The position numbers were made by a program, and so were the translations under genes. From Imbricaverruca yamaguchii (lineage: Eukaryota; Arthropoda; Thecostraca; Neoverrucidae), in assembly GCA_034440575.1 (NCBI GenBank), contig JAOTOL010001569.1, positions 1,455,001 to 1,519,000 of the forward strand: 64,000 bases of DNA. Direction: 5' to 3'. Shown piece after piece: positions 44,515 through 57,852 of the stretch (the stretch's first letter is position 1; each line of letters begins with the position of its first letter). Below the pieces are notes generated by a model. The model ran no database searches. It was not told where the DNA came from and worked only from the letters and a program-made list of their open reading frames with translations.

Positions 44515-46130
44515 GTCACATGTGGGTGGGTAGAGCCGAACGGGCCATAGGTCAATGTTGCGCACGTGTTGGGTGTGCCATTAATGTTGTTCAGCTGTTA
44601 TGTTTGTTGCATGTATATTGGCGATGAGAGGCGTGGCTTGGGCTTGAAAATGCACCAGATGAAATACATTTTGCGATTTGTACTATGCCAAACAAGAAGC
44701 TTCCGGTGACGTTTTTCTTGTTTTGAGTTGAGGGGTTGGATTCGCCTTCTACTTACTGATTGCGTCCCTATTGGTGAACCTACCAATGATCTGGCAATGT
44801 GCTACTCTTGGTCGGTATATCTTTTTGCTGGGATATGTGTGCCGCCGGTGTGCTTCTGGGCCCCATTGTCTATTTCCACCCCTGGTGTAAATTTGAGTTG
44901 CCCCTGACGTAATTTGGCGCTTTGGCACAATTTTATGGTTTCCGTCGCGAGTTTTGTTGTCCTGCTGTACTTATTTAGGCCGCCCGACGCTAATTTTGCG
45001 AGCCTGATAGTTTTTTTTATCCCCAGCTAGATTTTTGTACGGTCATGGCGCATGTTTTCCGTCCTCCTGAATCTATGTTGAGCTTCTGATACGATTTAAA
45101 TGGCGACGGGAATTTGTGCCCCATCATTCACATTTTGTGTGGCAAAGGTTTGATTTCGGCATCATCATTGTTGAACTGGTTGATGAAGAGCTCTTCCCAG
45201 TCGAGACGACATATTCCAGTTCTCACGCGAGTCTTCTCCAGTCTGCACGGCCTTTGTCAGACCACAGGGTGGACGTATTCAATTGGGCGTACTTTCTACC
45301 CAATCTGCTAGATGCATTTAAATTTTATCGGATATATTACTGTACCCACACGCCGAAGGCTCGTTCGCTTCCCCCGGCTACTTCACTGGCTTGCATTATG
45401 TGCAACCATCGTGACAGTACAGCGAGCAATCTATGGACAAGTATGGAGCTGTTCGTGCCGTCCGGGTGCGGTGAAACGTATGGGGCGGGGCGCACCGCTG
45501 GTGAACTTAGTAAAACTGCTTACTGTCCCGAGTTACCGTGTTTCTTAAAAGAATACATCTTATGCGCTGTATTCCGATAGTTTGGTTATGTAGATGCCGG
45601 TAGGACATAGATTCCTGTTTTTTTTTTGTCTTGAGCAGGTGCTTTTGATGATTAAAATTAAATTATTGTCCCAATCTGCAGCACAGTTTGCCGCCCTAAA
45701 AATTACGCGCGTGTTGGCAAAAAATACAGCTGGCCCAGCTGGGCTTTTTGAGAGCCACCTCAGCCGGGCCCCTCAAAAACCGTGCGAGCTGTAAGGGGAG
45801 GGGGAATCCTCCACCGTGTTGTCTGGGGACCGTCCCCACACACATATACATCTCCCCCTCACGCAATACCTGCTTCCCATCGGCATGGCAATACTGGTGG
45901 GCAAGGGGCAGCTCTGACGATCTCGGCAAAATCGTACGATCCAGTGCCCACCGCACTTGAGTTCTGTTAGACCAGTCTGCAGACTGGTCTAACCTGACCT
46001 GCCCATGGGCAGGTTAGGAACGGTTGCCTAAATGGGGGACGCCTGGATACCTAAGGGATCAGGCTCCTAAAAGCCAGGAGGGGGTTCCGTAAGCCATAAG
46101 GAAATCACAATGCTAGGATATAATTTTTGG
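44515..46130. other. Intergenic; twin palindromes near 45966
   Basis: Decayed CCCC...TTTTG-type repetitive sequence lies at about 44830-45040. Two adjacent palindromes at 45966-46018 are described among the findings. No gene recognised. Confidence 0.5.
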
Positions 46131-46134
46131 TTTC

Positions 46135-47400
46135 TCTATGAGATTCTGTCCATTTCAATGGGGCTTGGTTTTCTTTATGGAAAATCCAGATTTTCTCCAT
46201 GGGACGTATGTGGTCACATATGCGCCTCAGGGAATAATCAAATCCCATGATATTTTTCCTTCACTAGGGTTGGGGCGAATGCTTCACCACAGAGTGACTT
46301 TCCATGTCCGAATTATTTTTCGTTTCCCCGGCTACCTCTTTGGGGGCCCGATGAGACTTTTGGAAGCCAGTGCCACCTGTGGAGCCCTTAGCTTGATTTG
46401 TAGGTGCCCGGGCGCGACCTTTCGGGACCCCAAGCTCAGTGTGATTTTCAGAAGCCCATGCACGAACCTTTGTGGCCCGCAGCCTGGGCTTTATGGGGCT
46501 GGGCACGACCTTTTTAAGACCCCTTAAGCTATGCGTAGCTTTCAGGGGACCCGGCCCTACCGTTTAGGGCCATCGGAATTTCCAAGGACTCGGGCATCGA
46601 TTATTGACCCCAATGTTTCAGAAGATTTTCAGAAAATCAGCCTGGCCTCTGGGCGCTAGCGTGATATTCAAAAGCCCGGCCCGTCTTTTTGATGTCCCAT
46701 CGTGATTTTTAAGAAACCCGCACACAATTTAGCCATCAGAGTGATTTTTAGGGGCCCAGGCGTGAACTTGGTGTCCCATCGTGATCATTAGTGGCCCCGC
46801 TCCGACTTCTGTGGGGAGGGGCAGCGCGATTTTCAAGATCTCGTCTTTTTTTTTTGACCTCCAATGTCATTTTCAGCGTCCCTGCGATAATTATTTGGCC
46901 CCAGCGTGAATTATACGGACCCAGCCGGCCTTTTGGAGCCCACAGCGTAACTTTCAGGGGCCCGTGCACAATCTTTGAAGCGCTCAAAACATCCCACAAA
47001 GGCCCCCGCCGGACTTCTTGGTTCGTCAGTGGGATTTTCGGGGCACCGGCCCAACCTCTCGAGGCCCGAAGTGTAATTTTCAGGAGCGTCAACTCGACTT
47101 TTTTTTTAGCCAGAGGTACTTTAAGGAGCCCGTCTCACTTTTTGGAGCCCAGTGTCCTTTTAAGGGACCCGAAGCGATCTGGGGAGCCCAACGCCATTTG
47201 CCATGACCTGGGTTCGATCCTAGTGGCCACCGATGTGATTTTCAGGGGTCCCTGTGCGATCTTGTGGGCCCTCAATGCGATTCTCGAGTGCCCCGTTAAA
47301 TTTTGTTGTGCCCCAGCGAACGTTTAAGGCGACCGGCAACATTTTTTTAAATCTCCGCGTCATTTTTTGTCCCCATAACCTCACGTCTGACTAGCGCGTT
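46135..47400. repeat. Ancient ~48-bp degenerate tandem repeat
   Basis: More than twenty drifting units carry GTGATTTTCAGGGGCCC-like sequence followed by a GACCTTTTGGAGCCC-like segment. There are no two identical units, so the array is old. Confidence 0.65.
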
Positions 47401-48600
47401 CTTGAACAAAAATTAAGAATCTGATGATCTCACCAGCCTTTCACCGGCCTTGTCCTGCTGTCTTCCACAGCATCCCAAAGAGTCGTTGCAACTAAGTTCA
47501 AGGCTTTTCAGATTATGGAGTCCCTACCTGACGTAGGCTTCGACACAGCAGAGACCAAGGCGATATATACGAGGTGGCGTCATCCCTACTGCGCAGCTTT
47601 CTGCGCAGGTCCTTATATGACGTCGTCTGGGGTACCACTTAATACGGGCCGAGCCGCTAACACGCTGTCGAATATACGCAGCGTATGCATAGTACGGGGG
47701 ATAAAATGAGGATTTAAGAGGTGCAGGTGCAAAACTTAGAGCGTCATAGTCCCGGAAGGGATCTCCAATACCTTTTATACACATTATAACCGGAAGAACG
47801 TACAAAGCGAGGTAGGACAGGTCAAATATGGCAGAGAATTAGCATCTTACCGCGGCGAAATGCAGTAAGGACGTATCTGAAGTGTGGTCGTCGCCATGAT
47901 GGAATAAGGTGGGGAAGGGGGTCGAGTACCTTAATGTACATCAAATTTAGCATTTGGCTTATGGTGCTGCATGCCAAAATTAATTGACCAAAAGGCATTT
48001 TAACCCCTCTATATGCGGCAGTGCCCATGATACAGGAGGCAAGGAAGGGGACAATCGTTTCTTTTTACGATCGACAAGACCATAGGGAGCACGTGAGAGG
48101 GAGACATTCCTTTTATGGGGGCATCTGTGAACCTCCGTACCAGCTCAGAAACATGGGTGGAACTTCCAGAAAACGATTTGGGAGACGCAATGCCTGGAGG
48201 TAACAGGAAGGCCTATGGATTGGGGGAGGTGGGCTCACGCCAGTCGGAAGCGGGGGTTGACCCATCCAAAAAGTATGTAACATTTCACTCTAATTCGAAG
48301 GTTACATTCGGCGGATGGACTGGAAAGCGGTCAGACATGGGGTTCTAAAAGCGGTCAGGCATGTATTGGCGGCATTCCCTAACAATGCGTTCAGAACTAG
48401 ATCTGGATGATTCAAAACACTCCTACACGTCCGCATAGTCGACCTAGTCGGCTTATGTGCTGTATCCGATTCAGAGCATGAATGAAGGATCACAATCGAA
48501 GTTCGTGGAGCAGAGACTTTGCACACCGTTCTTTCAAATCAATGATCATAGGCCTCATGAGCAACAATGAAATGGCATACGCCACACCTGTTTCATAGCA
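47400..48600. other. Intergenic, nothing recognised
   Basis: Mixed sequence; no supported features. Confidence 0.5.
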
Positions 48601-48611
48601 GTACCAGAGCC

Positions 48612-48935
48612 GGTAGCAGTGTCAAGTGCCGCGAGGACGGGCGCCCCTGTCACAGCGGTAGCAGCAAAACACGCTAGCAGGACAGTGGAACCGGGCGATA
48701 TGACGGCAGAGTTAAGTGCCGCCAGGACGGGCCGACACAGGGACCGCCGCCAACCCGTCAGTGGTCACAGTGGCAGCAGCAAAACACGCCAACAAAACGG
48801 CAGGATCGGGCGGCATGAAACCAATGCAAAGCGCCGCCAGAACGGGCAACACACGAGGCGCCGCCAGTCCGCCCCTGGTCACGGTGGCAACAACAAACAC
48901 TGTTACAAATGGCGGAACTGAGCGACGCGACACGA
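48612..48935. repeat. ~112-bp tandem repeat, three copies
   Basis: Three imperfect units share AGTGCCGCCAGGACGGG, then GTCACAGTGGCAGCAGC and AAAACACGCCAACA-like segments. Confidence 0.7.
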
Positions 48936-48939
48936 CACA

Positions 48940-49520
48940 CAGCAGAGACGGTGACACAAGGCCGGCAGTGTGAGGGTGGACCTCCTATCGCTGCCTGGTG
49001 ACATGATGGCGGACCTGCCTAGATGCCCGCCCCTGCGCTCTCCCGAGCAGGGTTCTTTTCTCAACCAGCCAATGCGCACATGCAGACTAACTCGAGTCAG
49101 CCTCCGTCTCACACAACTAGCCGCACTCCTAGCTTCGACTGCCGGCTACTAATGATGCCTACCCCGGGTCTCACGATGCTGGTGTCGCCTGTGCAGGTTG
49201 AGTCCATGATGAAGCAGACATCATAATTGAACTATTTTGGAATCGCCCTCTACCACGTAGAGGGCGATGCAGCGCCCGCCGCGACCGATGGTGATTAACC
49301 AAGAGCTGGACACAACGGGCAGGAGCGCCTCTGGTGTTTCAGACGTCGGACATCCAAGCGATGTATTGACGCCTCATTTTGTAGGCGACGAAGCCGGCAA
49401 CGACGGCAAGGCCGTCCTGCTCCAGTACCAGTTTGCTGATGATGGTCGTGTTAAAATTAATGTGAATAGAAGTGGCATCAAAGTAATTGAACTGGTTCTT
49501 TGTTTAGCTATACAAAGATA
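48940..49520. other. Intergenic, one short perfect hairpin
   Basis: ATCGCCCTCTA / TAGAGGGCGAT, an 11-bp stem with a 5-nt loop, lies at 49242-49268. No supported gene. Confidence 0.5.
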
Positions 49521-49529
49521 AGATATGAA

Positions 49530-50310
49530 GATAAGGTAAGCAACATATGAAGGCTTCTATTTGATGAGGGTGGCCAAGTTTTATCGGCGACTCAGCAGAA
49601 GGACTTTGGTGTTATTCTGAACACAAGATTGGGGGCATCAGGCCAGACGAAAGAATCCAGGAAGAAGGCACTGAGAATGCTTTGGAAATATATAGGAATG
49701 TATCATGCATAAGTGAGGAAGTCATCAGGAAGCTTTACTGTGCATGTCAGGCCACATTTGGAATACTGTGTCCAAGCTTTGGCTCCTAGTAATACAAAAT
49801 ATTGTTCGCTTTTAGAGAGTACATAATATGGCTACAAAAATAGTTAATGACATAAGCAACCTGGCATATGAGGAAAGATTGAAGAAATTGAACATGTTGT
49901 CACTTAGATATAGAAAGTTGAGAGGAGCACTCATTGAGGTCTTTAAATTTGTTCATGGTCAGGAGGATGGATATATTAGGTAAATATTTGAATCCAACAA
50001 AAATGATGTACTTAAAGGTCATCAATTCAAAATTAAAGTTAACTACAGCAGGACAAGGTTAAGACAGTCTTTCTTCACCAACAGGGTAATAGAACACTGG
50101 AACCGGATGCCAAGACCATTGTCAGTAGCAGCACATTGAACATCTTTAAAAACACCATAGGCAATTATTACAAGAATAGAGGGCTTCCTTTTCAGAATGC
50201 CAGGGAGGGCCGATCGACGGATTTGGTGGGCAACTTGTTGAGTGTTCAGAGTGCAGCCAAGAAGGGACCTTGTGGCTCATAGTCACACTGCTCTTTTGTG
50301 TCTTGATGTC
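49530..50310 (+). mobile_element. CR1-group LINE fragment
   Basis: It is collinear with the 38640-39110 fragment at the DNA level and continues to the RT end (NTLEPDAKTIVS-like) and 3' region. It carries the empty site (AAGCAACCTGGCATATGAGG, near 49855) for the 59-bp insertion in the other copy. It is frameshifted. Confidence 0.8.
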
Positions 50311-52690
50311 TAAAATGCTCAAAAATACAGCAAGCATTCCAGACAAGCATGATGCAACACTCCATACCATACAGATCTGATAGGTAGGCTAATTCATGGA
50401 ATGACACCAGAAAAGGCAGGTGTTGACACTGACATTATTTTCAGCGGCGTCCGTGGCCAAGATCATAATCATCAGAGGTAAAGTGGTTGGAACAAATGGA
50501 TGGGCTGGTTGGATGAACTCCATCAGCTCCTTTTCACTGTCAACCAGTGTCAACTTATATGCATTTTCATATCTTGGAAAAACATAAGCATGTTGGTTGA
50601 CAATCTCTTCTTTTCATATCTTTCTTCCAGATGATAAACGACACACCACAACAGAACACTATAAAATAAAACTACAACTAAAACGCACGTGCATCGAGCA
50701 CAAGGTGTGACAGACATAAAACCAAGCATAAAACAACCTACGACGAAGCTATGTAAACAGCTGCGCTATTTATGACTCAACTGCGCCATCTAAGAATTTG
50801 AGGAAATGAGTGCCCCTAAAACGCTGCATTCGTGAAGGTCGTCACCTAATTCGCAGCCTAACTGAGAATGATAAAATAACAGCTCAATACGATTCCAAAA
50901 GCACAGACGTGATATTATAGGATTTAGAAAGTGAGTTGAAGGGAAAATATTTCCATTTTAAAATGCATGAAACCATTAAAACGGCCCAAAAGTGGTACCC
51001 CAGATGACGTCATTTGTACCATTTGACTCGACACGCAGTAAGGCATGGGGATGACAGGGGGCAGAGACTACGGGCTTTGAAGTCGAACCGAGCCGAGGAG
51101 ATTTTGTTTGTTTTTTTCTCGTGCTTTCTGATACAATTTGCATTTGAAAATAAAAAAATCGTAGTGCAAGGCCACCAGACTCATCAGTGGACTAGGTAGG
51201 CAACTTAGAATACTTGGAAAGACTCATGGCCAGAGTGTGAAATTTACTTTCTGGGTTGGGAGTCTGAGTGCATACCGACTTCTTCCTGAGTGCATTTTCA
51301 TGGACATATTACTTTTTGATGCATGAAATCTGTTTACTGGTGACTGACAGGAAAAGCCTATGCAGGTACTCAGGACCTATATAATATGCATAATTAATAT
51401 GCATTGTCATTGGTCAAAACAAATGTCAAAACATAGGAAGGAAGAAGTGAATAATGGATGGCATTGCCTGGCAAAGGGTGGAGATAATTATAATGATAAT
51501 AATGCACTTTCCTTACATTGTTGGTTTCAGTACAAGGCTAGCCATATGAAAACAAACAAGTACTTCACACTTCACCCTCTGTTCAGAACACATACCTACC
51601 TACACAGCCAATTAACTATGTAATATGAACACACCTTTAGTACCACTCAAAGTTGTTGATGGGTATGATGTCATTGAAAAAAAATGCCTTGCATATATTG
51701 GTTCAGAGACAGATTTCTGAACAGAAAACACTAATGCAGCTAATTCTGATCAGCAGATTCCAGGACTTCAGAGGACATCTCTTAAAACTGTTAAACTTTC
51801 CCACTATATGGGTGGAGTAAATGCAGGTTTTTGAAGACATGGCTCCAGAGTCTGAGTAACCAGAGAACATTGCACTCAGTGTGCAAGCACACCATCTTGC
51901 AAGCTCTACTGGCATGTAGTCATCTGTTTCCTGTGATTGAAATTGAGAGAAGTGTGTAAATCTGTGGTCTGGCTGCTGATTGCTACACAAAGTTGTAGCA
52001 GTCTAGTGACTTAGTTTGAGTGGTAGCTTTAAGCAGAAAAACCAGAGTTTTTGTTGGCATCATTCTGTGTTTGTTCTTATTCTCATCTTTGTTCCCACAT
52101 TTGTGTCTGAGTGCATGTGAAGTCCATCATATCCAGTATGAACCTGGGTCCTGGAGTTGTATTCCACTCCATGTATCATTTTCAGTGCATAAATAACAAA
52201 AAGGTGGTGGTGTTCATAAATGATGGACCTGTCACTATGAAAATATGAATGTCTGATCACATAGTTCTACTGATTCTTTGTGTACAGAGCTAGCAAAGTC
52301 CACAGGCACCACTTTTAGGCTTCCAAGAGCAGTTGGCTTAAGGAAACCATAAACAAGTGATGGAATATATATGTTTTCAGTTACACCAGCATTGTTTAGT
52401 GGCTACTAATAGCTTGTACCAAAACAGCTGCAGTGAGGTAATCCTGCACAACAACATTTTTGTGTGCAGAATGCTACACACCACTGAAAAATAATTATAT
52501 GTTTTAAAGTTTGCTCTTTGCAAGTGGTTAGATAATTTTCATTGAAAGGAACTGTTTGAATATCGATTGCTTGTTCATTTGTGTGTCCAGTAAACAGTAC
52601 AATTACTGGTTCAGCCATTCAGAAGCAGCAGTAGAGATATTTGTTGCATGATGCCTTGAGTGTCCAGAACCCACCCCTTCCCCTGTTAAG
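50310..52690. other. Intergenic, nothing recognised
   Basis: AT-rich sequence; the short ORFs are not supported. Confidence 0.5.
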
Positions 52691-52694
52691 GGTG

Positions 52695-53490
52695 ATATTA
52701 TTGGAATGCATACAATTATTAATGGGCTAGAGCAAGTCAATCTGATTGATGCCCTTCTATTTAAACTATCACATAGGGGCCACCAATTCATCTTAGACAA
52801 ATCAAGGTGTAGAACAGTTAAGTGAAAACATACTCAGTCAAAAGATTGTTGATCAGTGAAATAACATGCCTGCTGATGTGGGGAATTGCTTATATTCAAA
52901 CATAGGATGGATTGGGTTAAAATAGGGCTGACTATATTAGGAAACAAATTATTATTTTTTTTAGTTTTAAGGGGTGGTGGATAGGGTGATGTCTATCTAT
53001 ATCCATAGCTAAGTGGGTGTGCACTGTAGAGGCCCCATTATGTGGCATGGATGGAGTTTGATGATTATTTTTTATCACACTGATAAATTGAGTATTATAC
53101 TAGCTATGTAGTGTATGTTATCCTTCTATTATTATATTATATTATATTATATAGGGTGTGCCTAGCAGTGGATTCAGCATTGACCTCTGGGTATATGGTA
53201 TTAGGTCATTAGGCCATTTAGGGTGATATTTGTGCTAGGTGGGTGTGCACAGCACAGGCCCATTTAAGCAGGCATGGATGTGGTTTGAAAGTTGTTGGTA
53301 GGGCATTCAATCCACATGTGTTGTGGGGATCAGGGGAATAGGGCTGGATAGCTAGAGCACATAAGCAATGATAGGTGTCTGAGATTCTCATGGATGGTTT
53401 CTTTAGGATGCTGTGATGGTTCTGGTGGGTCTTTTCACCAGAATTATGGTATCTTCCTAATCACTATGACTTTGTGACTGGGTCACCAAG
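52695..53490 (+). mobile_element. CR1-group LINE 3' end
   Basis: It is homologous to 18600-19160: the HQFILDKSRCRTVK-like end of the RT ORF, then a shared 3' UTR (GTGCTAGGTGGGTGTGCAC, CATGTGTTGTGGGGATCAGG). A decayed terminal octamer lies near 53470. Confidence 0.8.
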
Positions 53491-55370
53491 TTGTCTGTAT
53501 CATCTGCTGTGTCAATTCTGAGTGGTGAAATTTTTAAGAAGTTAATGCCTTGCTTAAATGCACCTTCCCAAAGAAATGGAAGAGGAAGAATTTTCCACAT
53601 AGGCTTCAGCAAGTCCATGCGCTTCATGAACAAATCTCAAACATGAACATTGTTGTCATCTGTCCATCAGTGTAGCATGATGGCATGACATAGGCACTTC
53701 TATTGTGATTGCATAAGTCTTGACCTGTGCATATGCAACTATATACCCTTAGAACTTGAGAATAAGGCTGAGTATATTCAATTGAAGGCATATCACTGGT
53801 TATAGATGCTTAATGATCAAACCTGGTCACTGCACCATTACACCCAAATACCTAACCAGTCAGTATGTAGATGGCAGTGCATACAGCACTGATCTTCAAG
53901 ATGCTGATGGGACTGGCCACAGTAACATATTTGGCCACAGGGTCGGTCTCAGGTTCTCAGATCTCCAGATCTCAAGATAGAACATTTATCAGGCGATTCC
54001 AGTTTTTCTTTTTGATACCATGCTCCCTTCATATGCTTAACCCAGATTCTTCCGTGACCCGCTTCAAGCCTCAGGCCTTTATGTAATTTGCATCCTCTAT
54101 GGCACTTCCTCTTATAGTGTCCCATACCGAGGACTAAGGTATGGGATGTTTGAGCACCCACTGATATGTTGTTTCTGCAATAACAAGTCACGCGTCCCGC
54201 ACCGCCGCCGAAGTTGGCACACCTCAGCGATGATCTGCGCAAGTTCTGGCATATTTGTTTTGCGATGATTCAGTTCAAGTCACTTTCTTAGGCATGTCAA
54301 AGAATGCTATATCCAAAAATGTTTATCGGTCGTGACCCTGCCGACAAGGAAGATAATACGGTGCAAATGCAAATATGAGTAGAACTTTATGTGACCTATA
54401 CGGTGCACAGACAAAGTGAGGCCATCGATCCAACATCACTGCAAATGTGACACTGGTTTTAATGTTTTCGATTCCTTTGTACACACTATTATTTTTTTCG
54501 ATGGGGATTTTTTACGTGTCTGCATAGTTACTCGCCTAGGATAAAAACCTCCACAAACTTTGACTGACCCCTGCCTTGACTTGGAATCAGGTCAAGCTTG
54601 TGCGCATGATACTGAACCATTGCACATGATCGTGGAGGCACCACATTTTTCTTTTTTTTGTGTTTATGTGCCAAACGGTGTCAATGTTCAGTACTATAAT
54701 TCTGCTTACTCCATTCAAACGAAATTAATTTGTAAGTTATTCGAGATCAGTGACATGTATTTCCAGAGAAGTTGAGTTTTGATATAAAATAGTGTGTGGT
54801 TTATATTATCTTTTAACTTCGATTGCAACCAATTTAAGTTGCCGCAATAAACCGACTTACACGCGCTGCTGGGACATGATACGATTGTAAGTTGGTGAGG
54901 TTTAGCAAGATTGCAAAATATCGGCTTTTTCTCTAATTTTGTCCATCATTGTTAATTTCGGTTAAATTTTCGAATTCATGCCGGTTTCGATATCTACTCG
55001 CGCACTCTACAGTGATGTATATCTTTATTTCCCAGTAGGACTTCGGGTGTTAGCCTGGGTGGGGAGGGGATGTTTTGAAGGAAAGTCGTGGTACCAGAGG
55101 GTCCGTGGTACCCTCTGGTACCACGGACCGGGTCCTTAAACACTAGTACAGGGTGATACGGAGATCAGTTCCTTTCACCCTAGTTATGGGTGAAAAGAAT
55201 TAACCCTAGTTATGGACCCTTGATACGGGGCGAGTGAACATTTTTCAGTGTATTTTTCACAACATAATATGTATGTTTTGATATGCTGTAATTATTACTT
55301 ACGCTTCATGTGGAATGTTTAAATCCAATATTCATTACTGAATGTTGGTTTTGTTTTTCAGCACCGTTTC
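53490..55370. other. Intergenic, nothing coding
   Basis: Includes a strong hairpin at 55087-55125. No gene recognised. Confidence 0.5.
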
Positions 55371-55372
55371 TT

Positions 55373-55425
55373 ATGGGCGTTACACGACCAATGTAGTCGA
55401 TGCCCCCTAAAGCCATAAAACTAAC
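55373..55425 (+). mobile_element. ~53-bp hairpin retroposon, copy 3
   Basis: It starts ATGGGCGTTACACGACC and ends at CATAAAACTAAC. The flanks TCAGCACCGTTTCTT (55358-55372) and TCAGCACCATTTCTT (55426-55440) form a 15-bp target-site duplication with one mismatch. Confidence 0.88.
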
Positions 55426-55768
55426 TCAGCACCATTTCTTGATACGTTGTGGCCTTCTCTGGGGCCTTCGCTTATGAAACACATTTTTCCCCAAGTCGAA
55501 TCTCATAATTTAGTATTTTATTCGAATTTGAATCAGCTTCAACCACTTGAAACCAACAAATGACAGCATAATATTAGCAGATTTAAATTATAACAATGGT
55601 TTCTGACACACGTTCAGAAAAGGTTATCAGAATTATAAAATGGACTGTGTTAGGTGGTACAGGAGAAACAGCATCGAGTATCTCGCATCGCAGAGAACCT
55701 CGCATGGTATGCCCACCTAACCTGGAGGTGCTGATGAACCATTGTCGCTCCTTCCACAGGTGGTCAGT

Positions 55769-56032
55769 ATGGTGTGTATTTCGTGCATAGTTGTGCCCGT
55801 GGTGCTGTTCCTGTGGCACCGGTTCCTGCAGCCGCTGATGCTGCGCTTCTGGAACCCCTGGGGTGTCGTCGAAGCCAAGAGTGGGCCTGCGGAAGCCGCC
55901 GAGCCCCTCAAGTGTCCATTCAGCGCCGGCACTGCCGACACGTCTGCGCCGGAGCCTCCAGACGAAGCCTGCCAGGGCGCGGCGACCACGGCGACCACGG
56001 CGACCACGGCGCAACACACCAAAGGCGACTGA
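55769..56032 (+). CDS. C18orf32: UPF0729 / C18orf32-like small membrane-associated protein
   Basis: This is an 87-residue protein from ATG 55769 to TGA. The N-terminus MVCISCIVVPVVLFLWHRFL followed by QPLMLRFWNPW is the signature of the UPF0729 (C18orf32) family: a short Cys-flanked hydrophobic segment, then a conserved FWNPW. KCPFS (about residues 48-52) is also family-like. The human member is reported on ER and lipid droplets; its function is poorly defined. A pyrimidine-rich acceptor (CTCCTTCCACAG, exon from 55760) lies just upstream, so the ATG sits near the start of a coding exon behind a non-coding first exon that I did not locate. The C-terminus is Ala/Thr-rich and contains three tandem GCGACCACG copies. 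Confidence 0.85.
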   Translation: MVCISCIVVPVVLFLWHRFLQPLMLRFWNPWGVVEAKSGPAEAAEPLKCPFSAGTADTSAPEPPDEACQGAATTATTATTAQHTKGD

Positions 56033-56570
56033 CGGCCGCCGCAGGGGGGCAGGGCGCCGCCGTAGCTCGGGGCGTCACCGTCTCGGCGCGCCGGCAGCAC
56101 GGAATGATGAAGTCGTCTGACGTTGGGCGGCTGCCAGGATGGATGCAGGCTGCTGACGCCTGATCTTGTGATTGGTCAGTCTGGTGTTGGCATTTATTGC
56201 TGGCGGTAGATTGACTAGGCATTCTGTTATCGGGCATGCGCTGCGTATGTGTGTGCTACTGTCTGTCAATTTATTGATTATCACGCCATCGGCTTTGTAC
56301 AGTGATTGTATTTCATTCCCTGGTCTATTTTACACTTACGATTAGTATGATTGTTGTGTTGTACCGGAAATATATTGCGTGAAGAGATGGCGTGGCGTGT
56401 TCTGGCATATTTATCAGGACATGATGATTGTTCATGTCAGGAAGTATTCTCATTTGTTTCGTTCAGGGCATTGCTTCCATTGATAGGCATACAGAGATTG
56501 GTTGGTATTTGACACGGGTGCAAGAAGGATTTGCTGAGGCGAGTGGAGGCGGCGACATAATAATCGCCTG
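56033..56570. other. 3' region of the C18orf32-like gene
   Basis: Probable 3' UTR and intergenic sequence; no clear polyadenylation signal was noted. Confidence 0.4.
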
Positions 56571-56574
56571 TCAC

Positions 56575-57610
56575 CATACACCGCCACACACCACACAGTA
56601 CTGCACACCACACACCACCCACTGCCACCTACCACACACCACACACTGCCACACACCACACTGCCACACACCACACACCACACACTGCCACACACCACAC
56701 ACTGCCACACACCACACACCACACACCACCCACTGCCACCCACCACACACTCATATACTGCCACACACCATACACTGCCACATACCATACACTGCCACTC
56801 ACCACACACCACACACTGCCACCCACCACACACCACACACTGCCACACACCACCCACTGCCACCCACCACACACTCATATACTGCCACACACCATACACT
56901 GTCACATACCATACACTGCCACTCACCACACACCACACACTGCCACCTACCACACACCACACACTGCCACGCACCACTCACTGCCACACACCACACACTG
57001 CCACCCACCACACACTCATATACTGCCACACACCACACACTCATATACTGCCACACACCATACACTGCCACATACCATGCACTGCCACCCACCACACACC
57101 ACACACTCATATACTGCCACATACCATACACTGCCACATACCATACACTGCCACGCACCACACACTCATATACTGCCACACACCATACACTGCCACATAC
57201 CATACACTGCCACACACCACACACTCATATACTGCCACACACCACACACTGCCGCACACCACACACTCACCACACACCATCACACACCACACACCATACA
57301 CCACACACCAAACACCATACACCACACCACACACTCATATACTGCCACACACCACACACCACACACACCACACACCACACACTGCCACACACCACACACT
57401 GCCACACTGCCACACATCACACACCACACACCATCACACACCACACACCACACACCACACATGCCACAGACCACACACCGCCACACACCACAGACCATTG
57501 CACACCATACACCACACACCACACACCACACACCACACACCATCACACACCACACACCACACACCATCACACCACATCACCCACCACAACACACCACACA
57601 CCACACATGA
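56575..57610. repeat. CCACACACCACA-type compound microsatellite
   Basis: Over 1 kb of CACACCACACACTGCCACAC units with embedded CTCATATACTGCC variants that recur at regular intervals. The His/Thr-rich translations are artefacts. Confidence 0.95.
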
Positions 57611-57804
57611 CAAATCTTCTTGGTGATGGGCCACGTGTGGTTCAAAATGGACAACCATTCGAGTTTCTTTCGCAAATACCATTTCCTGTCATATATCCAA
57701 GGAGGTAAATATTTTGGCTCGTTTGGTCATAGTGAGTGCTCCTTACACGTGAAAGTAAACGTGGTCGGAACCTGGAACCTAGGTAGGCAAGAACACTGAA
57801 CACT

Positions 57805-57852
57805 ATGGGCGCTATGTGATCAACAGATGCGCCCTAAAGCCCAAATAACTGA
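57805..57852 (+). mobile_element. Hairpin retroposon, copy 4 (shorter tail)
   Basis: ATGGGCGC...GCGCCCTAAAGCCCAAATAACTGA with a perfect GGGCGC/GCGCCC stem. No clear target-site duplication. Confidence 0.75.

Noticed and set aside
42902..44627. Several 200-320-residue repeat ORFs on both strands
   Set aside because: All arise from the 33-bp minisatellite after the THAP-like stop codon.
56428..57708. 426-residue His/Thr-rich ORF
   Set aside because: It is composed of the CCACACACCACA microsatellite.
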